A DNA stretch of 64,000 nt from Paguma larvata (GCA_030068075.1 CM057837.1:19189691-19253690); one strand, 5' to 3'; numbered from the stretch's first letter, positions 1-11,537 are shown. Program-made: numbers and translations. The notes: generated by a model from the sequence alone, not told the origin.

Positions 1-880
1 GTGATGAGAATGTGAGAGTGTGGGATGAAGTCGGGGTGTCTTCTGCTGGCCCCTGACTACCGCAGGCTCTCTGGGACCCCTCTCAGCGACTCCAGTGATG
101 CCCTGAGTCAAGAGATGAGGAGGGACCCGGTCCCCAACAGCCACCTTCCGTGGACATCACGCCATGTGCAGCACCTGCTGTACCAAACCCCAAGGACCAA
201 CACTGATTCCTGGAGAATAATGAAAGACTTTCCTCCTAATCCTTTCTGGAATGATACGTCCTTTTATGTTCCTCCAGGAGGGTCAGAAACGGTCCTATTA
301 CAAATTCTCCTGGCAAAGGCAGTCTTTATATCAATGCCCGGATGCTCGCACACACTAAACCCTGTATCATTTTTGTCAACAAGCCACGAAACTACTTGAG
401 ACCATTACAATTTGCAGTGCCATGGCTCAACGAGCTAATCCCTCTCTCTTGCTAACTTTCTACCAATTATGACTTTGGCAATGCCTTTTAGGAATGCCGT
501 GGCTTTATGAATTCACTTCTTGAAGGACATTAAACAAATCCACTTTTCAATTTAAAAATAAAACTGTATCAGTGTGGCAAAGCTCTTGGGCTTCCATTCC
601 CAGCCACGTCGGCAACACAGAGACGAAGTCTCCAGCACAAACCAAACAAGGAATCCGGGGCAGTTATTTAAAACAAATATTCACTGCATGGAAATATATT
701 AAATAAGGCTCTACTGTAAATTCCAACAGAGTAACTCGCTAAACAGAATAGCGTCAGCAATTTGCTAACTCAAGGAATAAAATGAGGACTGTGACGCCGG
801 ACCGATCTCCGTGTCTTCTGTGCCATTTTGCAAATGGAAAGGCTGAAAACAGTCTTGATATTTTTCCCCCGGCTTGGAGC
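1..880. other. Intronic stretch, nothing coding recognised
   Basis: Unique-looking sequence. The first 120-codon open frame (25-399) resembles no protein I know. From about 410 to 790 the DNA is AT-rich and free of recognisable repeats. Confidence 0.6.
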
Positions 881-922
881 AAAAAAAAAGAAGAAAAGAA
901 AAGAAAACAAAACAAAACAAAA
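881..922 (+). repeat. A-rich (AAAAG/AAAAC)n tract
   Basis: A run of nine A is followed by AAGAA units and then AAAAC units. It may be the tail of a decayed retroposon, but no body is recognisable to its left. Confidence 0.8.
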
Positions 923-1262
923 CCCAGAAAGACATCTTCAATTGTAACTGACCCAGCGGAGGTTGGAGAAGCACGGCATCCTGCCTTTCTGCTGGGAGCC
1001 CCTCACTTTCCTGCGCATCATATGTCTCTATGGTCCCTGATCTACGCCCTGAACGCTCTGACGCCGGAGCGCTCCGCGAGAGGCTAAGTGCTTGCGAGGA
1101 GAGTGACCAAATTGCCAACCTCGTCCCCAGCAGTTGTCAAGGCTGAGTGGATCCCCCTCATTTTGGCCTTCAATTTTCCAAGTGCCTGAAAGCTGCCTGA
1201 ACGCGAGGTGATGAGAGGGTGAGGACACGCTATGTGAAATGCGTGGTATTTTTGTCTACATT

Positions 1263-1268
<6 letters not shown>

Positions 1269-1307
<39 letters not shown>
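1269..1307 (+). repeat. (AG)n microsatellite
   Basis: An uninterrupted AG dinucleotide run of about 19 units follows a short A-run. It is likely length-polymorphic. Confidence 0.97.
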
Positions 1308-1309
<2 letters not shown>

Positions 1310-2414
1310 CACTACCAGGGCATTTTACTCAGAGAACAAAGGTTTCTCCTTTTATAAAATAAAACTTAATATATAAAATATATTTGAAAGTCACCAAAAT
1401 TTTGGAACAAATGAGCGCGATTTCAAAATTGGACTCCTGGCCCAATTAGAAGGTCACTTTTCTACCATTCGGTGACACGGAGAGAGTATGTAGGAAAAGT
1501 CCCTGCTGTGATGAATGAGAGATGATGGAGTAAAATCAATCCTCCCTTGGCATGCGACAATCCTTTACAGACTGCCGCCTCTCCCAGGCCTCCCGAGCTC
1601 ACAGGTGTTTGCAGGTAAACTGAGGCAGTCTCGAGGGGAAACTCCGCCAGGGCAGCGGGGCCATCTACCTGTCCTATTTCTCCAAAGCGCATTGCACAAG
1701 GGTGAGAGCAGGCTCGGCAGGGAACTTGAACATGGTTTTGTGAGTTTCCCACCATGTTGTCGTCTCCTGACAAAGATCCTTGCCTTGATCAAACTCGGGC
1801 TCTCCTGAACTCTCCCCTCAAAAGGCCCTGAGACTTTTGGGCTTCCCTGTTCATCTCCACACTGACCGCTAGCAAGAACAGTCCTGAGTCAGTTCAGCCA
1901 GAATCCCCCCACCCTCGGTGTCTGATGGGGCTTCCTCACCCTGCCGGCCCCCAGGTGCTGTCCGATCAGCCTGGCCTGCCTTCAGCAGGAATCCCGTTGG
2001 TTTAGCCAAGATCTCCCCTCAGCCACGATGCTTCTTCAGTGATTTTCCAACCCCACCTGTTCCTTGGCTATGTCGCCACTTGCCCACGCTGCATTTGGAG
2101 TTGAGCAATGTCTCTCTCTTCCACTGCAAAACTCCACCCCAGTGTCCCTACACCCACCCGGGAGGTCCTGAATCAGTCTGCCTTACCAATCTAACAAGCG
2201 TCATGAAGAATTATTTTCGTTAGGGCCCCAAACGCGCGTGCTTAGCTGGGGGAGGGTTAACACTGGTGCGGGAAGTTCTACGTCAAAACAACGGCGGATA
2301 ACGTTTGTCCGAGCAGTTACATTACTGGATAGTTGCATGCCATTACACCCCACCCACCTCCACAAGGGTACGAAGGAGGTTAAAAGTAATGAAATTTAAA
2401 AGTTAGAACAAAAG
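1308..2414. other. Intronic stretch, nothing recognised
   Basis: Mixed-composition sequence. Short overlapping open frames on both strands (about 1460-1810) have no family resemblance and cancel as evidence. Confidence 0.5.
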
Positions 2415-2630
2415 TTTTGGCATCGGGCAGACCAGTGTGAATTTGGCCCTGGCTGGCTGGGGGGGCCCCTCGACCTCGTGTGAACTGCTCAGTCAGTACC
2501 AACCTCACCTGCAAAGTAAGGATCATAGGACCTGCCTCTCCTGGCTACTGAGAGGATTAACTAAAATGATACAAGTACAGTATGTAGCCTAGACCAACAG
2601 CTTGACGAAGATTAAATATGATTATTTCCA
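2415..2630 (+). mobile_element. MIR (ancient tRNA-derived SINE) relic
   Basis: It carries the MIR order of motifs: a GGCATCGGGCAGACC head, CCTCACCTGCAAAGTAAGGAT in place of the CTCATCTGTAAAATGGGGAT core, then a GAGGATTAACTAAAATGATACA segment. It is strongly diverged, as expected of a pre-eutherian insertion. A GC-rich interruption sits near 2460-2475. Confidence 0.7.
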
Positions 2631-2982
2631 TCATCCTTGATAGTAATTCCCACGAAATACACCTGGAATTCCAAGAAACTCTCTGCGGTTTACAAAGTGG
2701 CGTCAAAGCATCACAAATGCTACTTTATTGTGAAAAAGCCAGGCACACAGATTTATATCTCTTTGTAGGAGGCGCTACATGGGAAAAATATTAATTAGAT
2801 ATGAAGTAGGAACGACAGACTCGTCAATCGGTCAAATACTTCCTGGGAACCCAGATGCTCAGAGCACTGAGCGTGTGTCCTGGGGGCACAGTAGCTACAC
2901 CAGGTGGCGGGTCCCATGCCGGAGTTTCTACCCGTTCATCCTCAGGAGTCCGTTTAGATACTTATTTCTTATTTAGGTACTT

Positions 2983-3002
2983 TTTTCTGCCCCCATCATC
3001 TT
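2983..3002 (+). repeat. Target-site duplication, left copy (L1 3003-3428)
   Basis: The 20-base sequence TTTTCTGCCCCCATCATCTT is repeated exactly at 3429-3448 on the other side of the L1 fragment. Confidence 0.93.
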
Positions 3003-3428
3003 TTTTTTTTCCTTTTATTTTTTTTTTTATTGTCAAATTGGCTTCCATACAACACCCAGTGCTCATCCCAAGTGCCCGTCAACCACTTTCCCCTCCCCTT
3101 CCGCCCCATCAACCCTCAGTTTGTTCTCTGTATTTAAGAGTCTCTTATGGTTTGCCTCCCTCCTTCTCTGTTTGTAACTTTTCCCCCCCTTTCCCTCATC
3201 CATGGTCTTCTGTTAAGTTCTCAGGATCCACATATGAGTGAAAATATATGGTATCTGTCTTTCTCTGACTCTTATTTCACTCAGCATAATACCCTCCAGT
3301 TCCATCCACGTTGCTGTAAACGACAAGATTTCATTCTTTCTTATTGCCACGTAGTATTCCATTGTATATATAAACCACATCTTCTTTATCTATTCATCAG
3401 CTGATGGACATTTAGGCTCTTTCCATAA
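3003..3428 (-). mobile_element. L1 3' end, 5'-truncated, minus orientation
   Basis: On the minus strand it reads from the end of ORF2 (motifs for GGATGGAACTGGAGGGTATT and AGTGAAATAAGAGTCAGAGA) into the carnivore L1 3' UTR and an A-rich tail (T-rich at 3003-3030). It is about 425 bp, so severely 5'-truncated. A perfect 20-bp target-site duplication flanks it, showing target-primed insertion and a fairly recent date. It lies in the same orientation as DOCK1. Confidence 0.95.
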
Positions 3429-3448
3429 TTTTCTGCCCCCATCATCTT
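3429..3448 (+). repeat. Target-site duplication, right copy (L1 3003-3428)
   Basis: Exact second copy of the duplication at 2983-3002, abutting the truncated 5' side of the L1. Confidence 0.93.
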
Positions 3449-3519
3449 ACAAGCGGCAAATGCTCTGTCAGACAAAAGGAAACTTCCCACTTTGATAAAA
3501 AAATGGTAAGAGCTTCTTG

Positions 3520-3995
3520 TTAGTTTGCTAACATGGGTGATTCCATTTTGAATTTCTCTCCTCTCTTCGCCTCCCCCTGCCCACCCTCTCCCCTACCACC
3601 ACTTACAGACTGGGTGATGTTAACCCTGTGATCTGGTCATTTACCATGTGACCCCATCCGCTCGCCTGTGATCAGGTACCGTGTGACCTCAGGTACCACG
3701 TCGGCAGGCACTGTGTGCTCATATCAATTCCTGCGAGATCGGCTGGTGCTTCACTACATGATTAGGTTCAATACTCAGGGCTATAAACCTTTAAAGTGAC
3801 ACCAACCTTCTTTTATAACTTTCTGAACTTAGTTTGCTGGAACTCCCTGAGCCTCACCTAGCCCTCCCCAGGACTGGATGAGAGATATTCAGGAGACAAA
3901 CAGAATAAAGCCATCTGGGCCACTGAATCCTGGTTCTGCTTACTCTATTGCTCTTCTCAGATCTTAATAAAACTTGGTCTCTCTTTCAGAGGAGG
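3520..3995 (+). mobile_element. Candidate solo LTR of an endogenous retrovirus
   Basis: The stretch has LTR-like architecture: a promoter-like CTATAAACCTTTAAAG near 3780, AATAAAG near 3903, a second AATAAAAC near 3966, then a T-rich end. Several short repeats of CCATGTGACC/CCGTGTGACC type lie in the upstream third. No retroviral coding sequence adjoins it. The boundaries and family are not certain, and it could be another non-autonomous repeat. Confidence 0.4.
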
Positions 3996-4370
3996 CTCTG
4001 AGAGCTCACCAGCCCACCACCTCTGAGAGGTGGGCAAATAGCTGGTTTTTAACAGTAAACACCACCGGTTGTATCACTGCAAGTGTGGACTTAGGGCTAA
4101 TGTACATTGATGTCTCTGCTTGAGAATGTCCAACACGATCTAGAGTGGGGCTCTTTCTTTCAATGTACATGGGTTTGAGAGAGACATCTGTAAGCAAAAG
4201 TCCCTACAGCCAACACGAACCAAGGAGGATCTAGTTTTTACACTAACAGCATTCTTGCTTTTTTTCTTTTTAATCTGTACAAGAATGACACCACGGGCCA
4301 CGGGTTCCATTCAATAGCTCCCTGAGCAACAGTACCACTAATATCTATAACCACTAACATCTATAGCTAA

Positions 4371-4402
<32 letters not shown>

Positions 4403-4416
4403 ACATATCTACACAC
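4371..4416 (+). repeat. (AC)n microsatellite with impure end
   Basis: About 13 pure AC units at 4371-4397 are followed by interrupted ACAC/ATATCT units to about 4416. Confidence 0.95.
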
Positions 4417-4937
4417 AGTTGTATGTGTTCTCAACCTGGTTTATACTCATTAAACCTGTTAGCATAACCTCCTGATTTATTGAAAGCATTATATAACTTG
4501 ATAACATATGATTATGAAAGGGAAGTTGAAGCTCTGAAAAGACAGAGATGAGTAGCTTTCAAAACAAGGAGTGACAACTCAGTTGCTGTCAACTCAGGTG
4601 GGCACGAGACCCTCGTAAGGGCCCCAGCAATCTGAAAAGAGTTCGGGCTGGCTTCAGTTCTTCAGGTTGAAAGGATGAGAACGTGGTACTGGCAGTGCCC
4701 TGTCCCAGGAAGAGGATATGAGAGGCTAATCAGGAGACCCGTCTTCGATCCACCGAAGTGAAGGAGCGTGCCGGAAATTCCTTGCGAAATGGATGTGCAA
4801 TTACCCCTGGGAAGCTGAGCCGGGTGGTATGTGCGTATTACGTTTTCCATGATTCATGACCTCACCAAATTTTTCAATTAACAATCAATTATGTTAGGAT
4901 TGAATGGAATGAAATGTTTCTGCAGTACTGAGAATAG
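4417..4937. other. Intronic stretch, nothing recognised
   Basis: No repeat, exon or RNA gene recognised. Confidence 0.5.
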
Positions 4938-4948
4938 AAAAAAATTTA

Positions 4949-5153
4949 TGGGGCACCAGGTGGCTCACTCGGTTAAGCATCTGACTCTTGGTTTCAGCTC
5001 AGGTCATGATCTCACGGTTCGTGAGATCGAGCTCTGTGCTGACGGTGCAGAGCCTGTTTGGGATTCTCTCTCTCTCCCTGTCTCTCTGCCCCTCCCCTGC
5101 TTGCACTCCCCTCTCTCTCAAAATAAAGAAATAAACTTAAAAAAAGAAAAAGG
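4949..5153 (+). mobile_element. Feliform tRNA-Lys SINE (SINEC_Fc type), full length
   Basis: The body runs from a GGGGCACCAGGTGGCTCACTC head (A-box region) through GGTCATGATCTCACGGTTCG, a CT-rich tract and an AATAAA-containing A-rich tail. This family is Pol III-transcribed and moved by L1 enzymes. The target-site duplication is seven A plus TTTA, at 4938-4948 and 5154-5164. Confidence 0.95.
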
Positions 5154-5164
5154 AAAAAAATTTA

Positions 5165-6538
5165 AAGTTAAAAGTCCATTAAGATCACTGGTGCTCAATA
5201 GCTTTTTCTACATTAACGTCTTTTCTGAAACGGAAAAACTGATTACGGTTCCATGGAACTTGCTCCCAACGCTCAACATGGCGGCAGGTAAGACAGGAAT
5301 CCCTTCATCATGGCTGCCCCAGCCGGCATTAAGTTTCCAGCCGGGCCAAGAGAGGAGCCCCCTCTGTAGGAATGTGCTTGATAAAATGCATCTAGGCTAT
5401 TAGCTTTCTGAGCTCGACACACACTGACCGGCTGCTCGCTGGCACCAGGGATATTCGTCTTATGTCTTTGAGGAAGCAGGAAGGTGAAGTCAGCAGCAGG
5501 AGAAATGGCCCATAACGCGTACCACGTGGTCTCGAAAGTCCCTCCATGCCTTCTGCAGTGGGGAAGTAGGAAAGGAAGTAGCCTCATGGAGAGCAAAGAG
5601 TAATTGGGGTGATAGAGAAAGTATTTGGTTCTCAACATTTTTGCTGCATTCACGATTTCCTGGCCCTGATTCAGAAGCTCTGTGCAGAGCTATGTATTCG
5701 AAACCTGTAAATAAATAGAAAAATGACAGGAGCGTACCACACCTGAGACCAGAAACGGCCATTAGGCCAGAGTATGTCCTGCCTTTGTTGTTCTTGAGGA
5801 GGGAAGGGGAGGGGAGGAAGACATGAAGTTTGGGACGCAGGAAGAGGAAAGAGCCACAGTCTTCCAGGAATCGCTAAGCCGAAGCAGCGGTAGAGGAAAG
5901 TGGTTATGGAAGATACCTCAGCATCACAGAACTAACTGCCAAGGGAAGGGAAGGCAGTGAGCGGGTCAAGGCACCTGCAGACACATGTTTCATGCTGTCC
6001 CATTCCCAAAGACAAAAGCCCTCAGCTGAGTCAAACAGAAGGAGACACACACGGCCTTGGAGAGTCTATACTTCAGACATTGGGTGGCCTGTGGGCTGTG
6101 GTCCTTACCTGCACAGCTAACAGCCCACCCCAGCCGCTCCAGTGGCCACGCAGCCGCGGCGCAGGTGTGCAGGAGAAAATTTGGGAGATGGCTATTTTGA
6201 GAGACTGGACGATTTTGATGGCTAATAGGGTTCACTGAAGCTTAAAAGACAAGATCCATCTAGAAAGGTTCACAGAAGGATGATTTCACATGAGTTATTT
6301 AAAGCAATGTATCTTTTTAGACGTAGCCGCTTACGAGGCCTCTCCCAGGCTTATGTAAGAGGGCAGAATGAGATCCAGAGATCTCCCGCTCACTCTGTAC
6401 CCGCGAGTGTGCTCTGGCAGGGAACAGGACACAGATGAAAGATTCACGTGGTCATCGCGCGGATGCAGGTGTATTTTAATCTTTGTTCCCTAAGCCCCTT
6501 CTTGCTAATGACCTTGCGTCATACTTTAGTGAGAAAAT
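5165..6538. other. Intronic stretch, nothing recognised
   Basis: Contains a purine-rich GGGAGGGGAGG-like patch near 5800-5830. Antisense open frames of 126 and 90 codons (5273-5762) look like no known protein. Confidence 0.5.
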
Positions 6539-6554
6539 AGAAAGAAGCCACACA

Positions 6555-6767
6555 GAGGGGGCACTTGGGTGGCTCAGTCGGTTGGGTGTCCGGCTTCGGC
6601 TCAGGTCATGATCTCGTGGGCCGTGAGTTTGAGCCCCGCATCGGGCTCTGCGCTGACAGCTCGGAGCCTGGAGCCTGCTTCACATTCTGTGTCCCTTCTC
6701 TCTCTGCCCCTCTTCTGCTCACACTCTGTCTCTCTCTCTCAAAAATAAAGATTAAAAAAAAAAAAAA
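6555..6767 (+). mobile_element. Feliform SINE, full length
   Basis: Intact head, middle and A-tail. The target-site duplication is 16 bp with one mismatch (AGAAAGAAGCCACACA at 6539-6554 and the AAACC version at 6768-6783). Confidence 0.95.
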
Positions 6768-6783
6768 AGAAAGAAACCACACA

Positions 6784-8150
6784 TGTTTCTCCTCATCCAG
6801 CCCCCACATCTAGCCCCGTGTTGGCAGCTGCTCCCACTCTGCCTTCTCTCCTGTCCCAATGGATTGAGCGTCCTGTTGCATCAACGGCCAGCCCTTCCCC
6901 TTCACATCTTCCAATCCGGACCTCACGGCTCCCACCGGCCTCCTGGGCCACCGCACACTGTTCCTCTGTCCCAGCATACCCCAAATCCACAGCAGTAATA
7001 TAGACCCGTCTATGTCACAGCCCCCTCCACACACCATCACTGTGACCCCTGGCACCTCAAAATCCAGAAGGAGGCGCCCACTTTACATCCCACTCGCTCT
7101 GTGACCCCTACAGGTCGGTCTCCTCCTCACCAGGCCCAGGGTGCTGCTCTGGTCCACACTGGCAGTGACCCTGCGTGGAAGAACCTACGGCTTCTCCGTC
7201 ACACCGTCTTCTCGTCCTGGACTTCCCTCCTGACATCAGCAACTTTGCTGCATAGCTGCTTGGCTGACTTATCTTCAACTGTTAAGCCCCTAAAACTGAG
7301 GGAGACCCAGGGCTTCACCTGGTCTGCTTCTCCAGCCATAGTCACTCGCCAGGTGGCCTCAGACGTCATCTGAATGCTAGGGACACCCCGCGCAGTACCT
7401 TCTCACGTTGTCTTTCTTCTGAACCTCAGGCTGAAATTCCCACTTGCTCCTTCTTCTCCCTCCCACTGCCTCCCTCGCACCTCGTAACTCACGGGGCCGT
7501 GCATTTTCCACGGGGTCAACATTTATCCCCAGAGGGTGGAGATGGGTTCTCAGGGAAGGCAAAGAACATTTCAGATACTATATTGGCCCGCAGCCTTCGA
7601 AGCATACCCTCCCCTACAAAAGCTTATTTATTACCACTTAATGTCTCTTAGTTAAATGTAAATCTAGTGTAATCCTTCTCCTTAGGAGGGTGATAATGAA
7701 AATCAGGCTGGGAGACAAGGAGCTAGGTCCGGACAGAGCACCTGAGGGCCCCACCCCTAAACCCGACCCTCTCATTAAAAACTCCACCAATCCTTCCTGC
7801 CCCCCAAAAAATAAAAAAATAAAAAACAACCACCAATCCCTTGTGGCTCCAGCCAAAAACCCAGATTCTTCATTTTTCTTCCCTCCCTGCATATTCTAGA
7901 ACAGTCCACCTTACCCGTCATCCCCCAAAACATACCACAAATACTCCGTTTCTTTCTCTCCCCCAAGACGACCTGAGCCCCGGCTGCAGATTATTCCATG
8001 AGCTCCTAGCTGGTGCTCCAATCCAGTTTCTGTCTACGCCGCAGACCAGCGTGGTGGAAACACAGGTCAGGGACGCTGCTTCTGGGTTTTAAACTGTCCA
8101 TCAACTTTCCCTTTCAAAATAAATCCCTGCTGTAACAGTAAACCGGCCTT
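6784..8150. other. Intronic stretch, CT-rich, nothing firm
   Basis: C/T-rich on the plus strand. Phrases such as CCTCCTGGGCCACC hint at a decayed L2-type element around 6880-7370, but too little is preserved to call it. An A-rich patch lies at 7803-7830. Confidence 0.4.
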
Positions 8151-8154
8151 CTTT

Positions 8155-8345
8155 CGGCTCCTTCTACCGAGAGCTTTGTGGCACCTGCTCTCTCTGCCTG
8201 GAACAGTCTTCCATCTATTTACCATTTAGATTCCTGCTTAACTGCCACTCCCCCGGGAGCCCTGCCCCGGGAGGACTGGCTCTCGGCAGGCCCCCCGGTC
8301 TGTCACAGCCGCCATTCAAATCCTCTGATCACCCCCAGATATTTC
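8155..8345 (+). mobile_element. L2 relic
   Basis: The phrase CTCTCTCTGCCTGGAACAGTC, followed by CCTGCTTAACTGCCACTCCC, is the conserved part of L2 (CTGCCTGGAACRCTCTTCC, then TCCTTCAGGTCTCAGC in the family). It is ancient and diverged. Confidence 0.55.
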
Positions 8346-8396
8346 CCAATTTGCTCCTTCGGTGTTCTTCTTTAATTTGAAATAAACATAAATCTT

Positions 8397-8775
8397 AGTT
8401 GCAGACTCACGGAAAGCTGTAAAGAGTTCCGGTGTCCACGCCTCGGTCCGGCTCCGCGGCTGCCGCGGTACGTTTGTCGCCGCCCAGAAACAGCGCTGCC
8501 TCACTGCTATTAACCTCATGACTCACTCCGATCTCGCTGGTTTCCTCCCAGTGTCCTTCTCCTGCTCCAGGGTCTCATCTAGACACCGCGTCATTCGTCG
8601 TCTTCATGTCTCCTCGGGCCCCTCTGGCTGTGACAGCTTCTTGGACTTTTTTCCTCCGTCTCTGACGACCTTGGCAAGTGTTGAGAAGCCAGTCAGGTAC
8701 TTCGCAGGAGGTCCCTCGATCTGGGTCCGTCGGAAGGTTTTCCTCGCGGCTAGACTCAGGTTTATGAATTTGCTT
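8397..8775 (-). mobile_element. Old L1M-type 3' UTR fragment, minus orientation, CpG-enriched
   Basis: The region 8560-8770 follows the antisense of the old mammalian L1 3' UTR: a TGTCTCCTCGGGCCCCTCTG block, GACGACCTTGGCAAGTGTTG, then GGTCCCTCGATCTGGGTCCG. Family consensus, as I recall it, has TGATGACCTTGAC, CCCTCAATTTGGGTTTGTC and CTCATGATTAGACT. At many consensus A/T positions this copy has G/C, creating new CpGs. The left part (8397-8560) is assigned by continuity only. Confidence 0.65.
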
Positions 8776-8799
8776 GTCAACTTGTTTCTTGTCCGTCCT

Positions 8800-9765
8800 T
8801 CCCCAGATACCCTGCACTCCAACGGCCCAAACACCTGGAGCTTCTGGAGGCCTGGTCCACTCTGCCTCGTTCTTTCTGTGTCCCCGGAGCCGGAACCACA
8901 CCCCTCCCACAGTAAACTACCCGTCGATACGCACTGACACACGGCCGACAACACACGCACATCTCACAGTGCGCGCCGCGTGGAACAGCGACGTGACATT
9001 TTCTCCTGTTACGAAGATCACAGAATCCCGCCCGCTTCTGTGCCTGAGGACGCCACGCTGGCTTAACGATGTTCAGGTGTAGTTAAGACAAGAGCTGTGT
9101 CTCTGGTTTCTTTGCCGCATCTCTCTGTCTTCTAGTTCCGTGAGGACCAGGGTACTTTTAGAAGTCTTCACTCTCATAGACATCAAAGTCCTCGCGATTT
9201 CCTTGAAGCGACCGTGTGTCGGCTGCAGGCCAGTTATTTGCTTTACAACAGCTTCTGAAGTGCTCATTGTCAATAAACCGTTATTATCTCCACTTCAGGG
9301 ACGAGGACGCGGAAACTCCAGACTTAATGGAATCACCTGAGACAACGTGGCTTCTGTGTGAACCTAGAACTGAGCCCTGGGCTGATGCCTCCAGCATTTT
9401 TGTGACCACCCACTGCCTCTTGGTTTCCCCACCTCGAGCAGCCGCGTGGCTGAGGAAGGATAATATTTACTTGAACATGATTCGTATCGAATGTCTCAGG
9501 TGTTCAAACCCCAAAGGAGAAACACTGCATATGAGTCCAGGGAAGGCATGAAAGCAGCGACTTCTGGAACAGAGAGCTCTCAGCATCTGGACGAGCGTGA
9601 GTGAGGTGGGGACCACAGGGAGAAGATGGAGTGAGAAGGCCAACTGTGGCTGGACAGAGAGATGCAGGTGAGGAGACAGCCATGCGACGGCCACTGTCCC
9701 TGGATGACCACTAAGGTCACCCCAAGAGGTTTATGGAAAGTAATTTCTGCAAATAGGTGCCAATT
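8800..9765. other. Intronic stretch, moderately CpG-rich at the left
   Basis: 8800-9000 holds more CpG than the surroundings but has no promoter-like elements I can name. No exon recognised. Confidence 0.45.
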
Positions 9766-9776
9766 AAAAAGTCTGG

Positions 9777-9987
9777 AGGTGCCTGGGGGGGCTCGGTCGG
9801 TTGAGCTTCCGACTCTGATTTTCGCTCAGGTCATGATCTCACAGTTTCATGAGTTCGAGCCCTGCGTTGGGCTCTGCACTGCCAGGGCAGAGCCTGCTTG
9901 GGATTCTCACTCTTCCTCTCTCTCTGTTCCTTCCCAACTCGCACTATCTCTGTCTCTCTCAAAATAATTACAGAAACTTAAAAATAA
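9777..9987 (+). mobile_element. Feliform SINE, full length
   Basis: The head reads GGTGCCTGGGGGGGCTCGGTC and the tail is A-rich. Perfect 11-bp target-site duplication (AAAAAGTCTGG) at 9766-9776 and 9988-9998. Confidence 0.95.
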
Positions 9988-9998
9988 AAAAAGTCTGG

Positions 9999-11113
9999 GA
10001 AGTGGCAAACTTGAAAGGTTCATGATATTTTCATCCTTTGTTGGTTCCCTTTGTCGAGGATTTCCAGAAGGCTGGGCACACCTTTAGATCCCCCTGCACC
10101 CCCACATCCCTCCTGTAACAAGTTCACGTGCGGCTCTGGGGTAGGAAGAAGACCCGTCCTTGAGTAGCTCAACCCTGACACAGAAATCGGTCTTCAAGAA
10201 GATGAGAACTAGAAATCCAAAGGGAATTACTTTAAAGAAACAAAGACCCAAGAAAAGTGAAATTCGGCAGCGAGGCCGACCGGGATCCGTTTGTCTACGA
10301 GAGCCGTCCCGGGGTGCGCAACGCCCTCGTGACAGGACTTCAAGACGCCCTCTGCGGGGCTCCAGGCACCAAACCATCGTAAGTTTCCCACAGCATCCCG
10401 ACGCAATCAAAAGTTTAAATAACTAAGTTGATAAATATTCTCTGTTTATGAGCAGCAGAACTATTAAAAAAAAAAAAAAGAATTAACAGAGAGAAAGGAA
10501 GCACAGGACAACATGGCACCTGGCTTTTTTTGCCTCCCCTCCATTACGGCGGGGCCACGTGCCCATGGGTGCAAAGCTGTGTCCTGGACTCCCAGACCTC
10601 CCGACCCCCACCCTCAGACACACCTTTGGGCTGGGAGTCTGTGATCTTGACTCGTCCCTCACAGGACAAATCAGAAATCCCACCAAATAAAAATAAGTCC
10701 CTGAAGTCTAAACTCAAGACCTTTGACTAGTCCCAAGGCAACCACTGCAAAATCTGCCTTGAACTTGATCACTGGGGGTCACGGCCACACAATCTGCACA
10801 GCTGGTCTTGTATGTAGCTGACCAGACACCTACCAGGTCCTTCTTCCTCTTTTGCATGCCCAGAGCCCTGAAGTGCTCACAGCCCTGGAGGCCGCGAAGG
10901 GCCCCACCCTGGGCACAAACACTGCGGCTTGTTGAAAGGACATGTCATGCAGGGATCTCAGCATGCTGACGTGGAGGACCGCAGCTCCTGCACTCCGGGA
11001 GCACTTCCGCGCCCCCCTCCCCCCGAGACCCGATCACTCGCCCTCCAGAAAAGGTTTTTGGTTCTGACTCCCTTCCCCTACCCCCAAAGCTCTGTAAATT
11101 AAACAGGAGCAGC
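9999..11113. other. Intronic stretch, nothing recognised
   Basis: Contains a 14-A run at about 10466. The open frames at 10084-10426 overlap each other on opposite strands and resemble nothing known. Confidence 0.45.
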
Positions 11114-11322
11114 GGGGCTCCTGGGCAGCTCAGTTGGTTAAACCTCCGACTTCAGCTCAGGTCACGATCTCACGGTTCATGAGTTTGAGCCCCTCATCAG
11201 GCTCTGTGCTGACAGCTCAGAGCCTGGAGCCTGCTTCAGATTCTGTGTCTCTCTCTCTCTCTGCCCCTCCCCTGCTTGCACTCTCTCTCTCTCTCTCTCT
11301 CTCTCAAAAATAATAAACATTA
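11114..11322 (+). mobile_element. Feliform SINE, first of a head-to-tail pair
   Basis: Head GGGGCTCCTGGGCAGCTCAG, extended (CT)n at 11250-11304, tail ending AATAAACATTA. It is immediately followed by a second copy. Confidence 0.93.
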
Positions 11323-11537
11323 GGGGCGCCTGGGTGGCTCAGTTGGTTAAGCTTCCGACTTTGGCTCAGGTCATGATCTCACAGTTTGTGAGTCCGAACC
11401 TCATGTCGGGCTCTGTGCTGATGGCTCGGAGCCTGGAGCCTGCTTCGGATTCTGTGTGTCCATCTGTGTGCCCCTTCCTGACTTGCACTCTCTCTCACTC
11501 TCTTGAAAATAAGTAAACATTAACAAAAAAATAAAAA
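11323..11537 (+). mobile_element. Feliform SINE, second of a head-to-tail pair
   Basis: It starts GGGGCGCCTGGGTGGCTCAG directly after the A-tail of the preceding copy. Insertion into the A-rich tail of an existing SINE is the simplest explanation, since A-tails are preferred L1 endonuclease targets. Confidence 0.93.

Noticed and set aside
2855..3241. 128-codon plus-strand frame
   Set aside because: Mostly the antisense of an L1 3' UTR.
4891..5403. 170-codon plus-strand open frame
   Set aside because: Its middle third is a translated SINE (4949-5153) and the rest is unique intron; no gene-like content.
6558..6640. tRNA-like sequence with A-box and B-box
   Set aside because: It is the head of a SINE; the anticodon arm and acceptor stem do not pair as in a real tRNA. 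The same applies to the other SINE heads.
8400..9000. Possible CpG island or promoter
   Set aside because: CpGs lie largely within an old L1 relic; no TATA, initiator or conserved exon follows.
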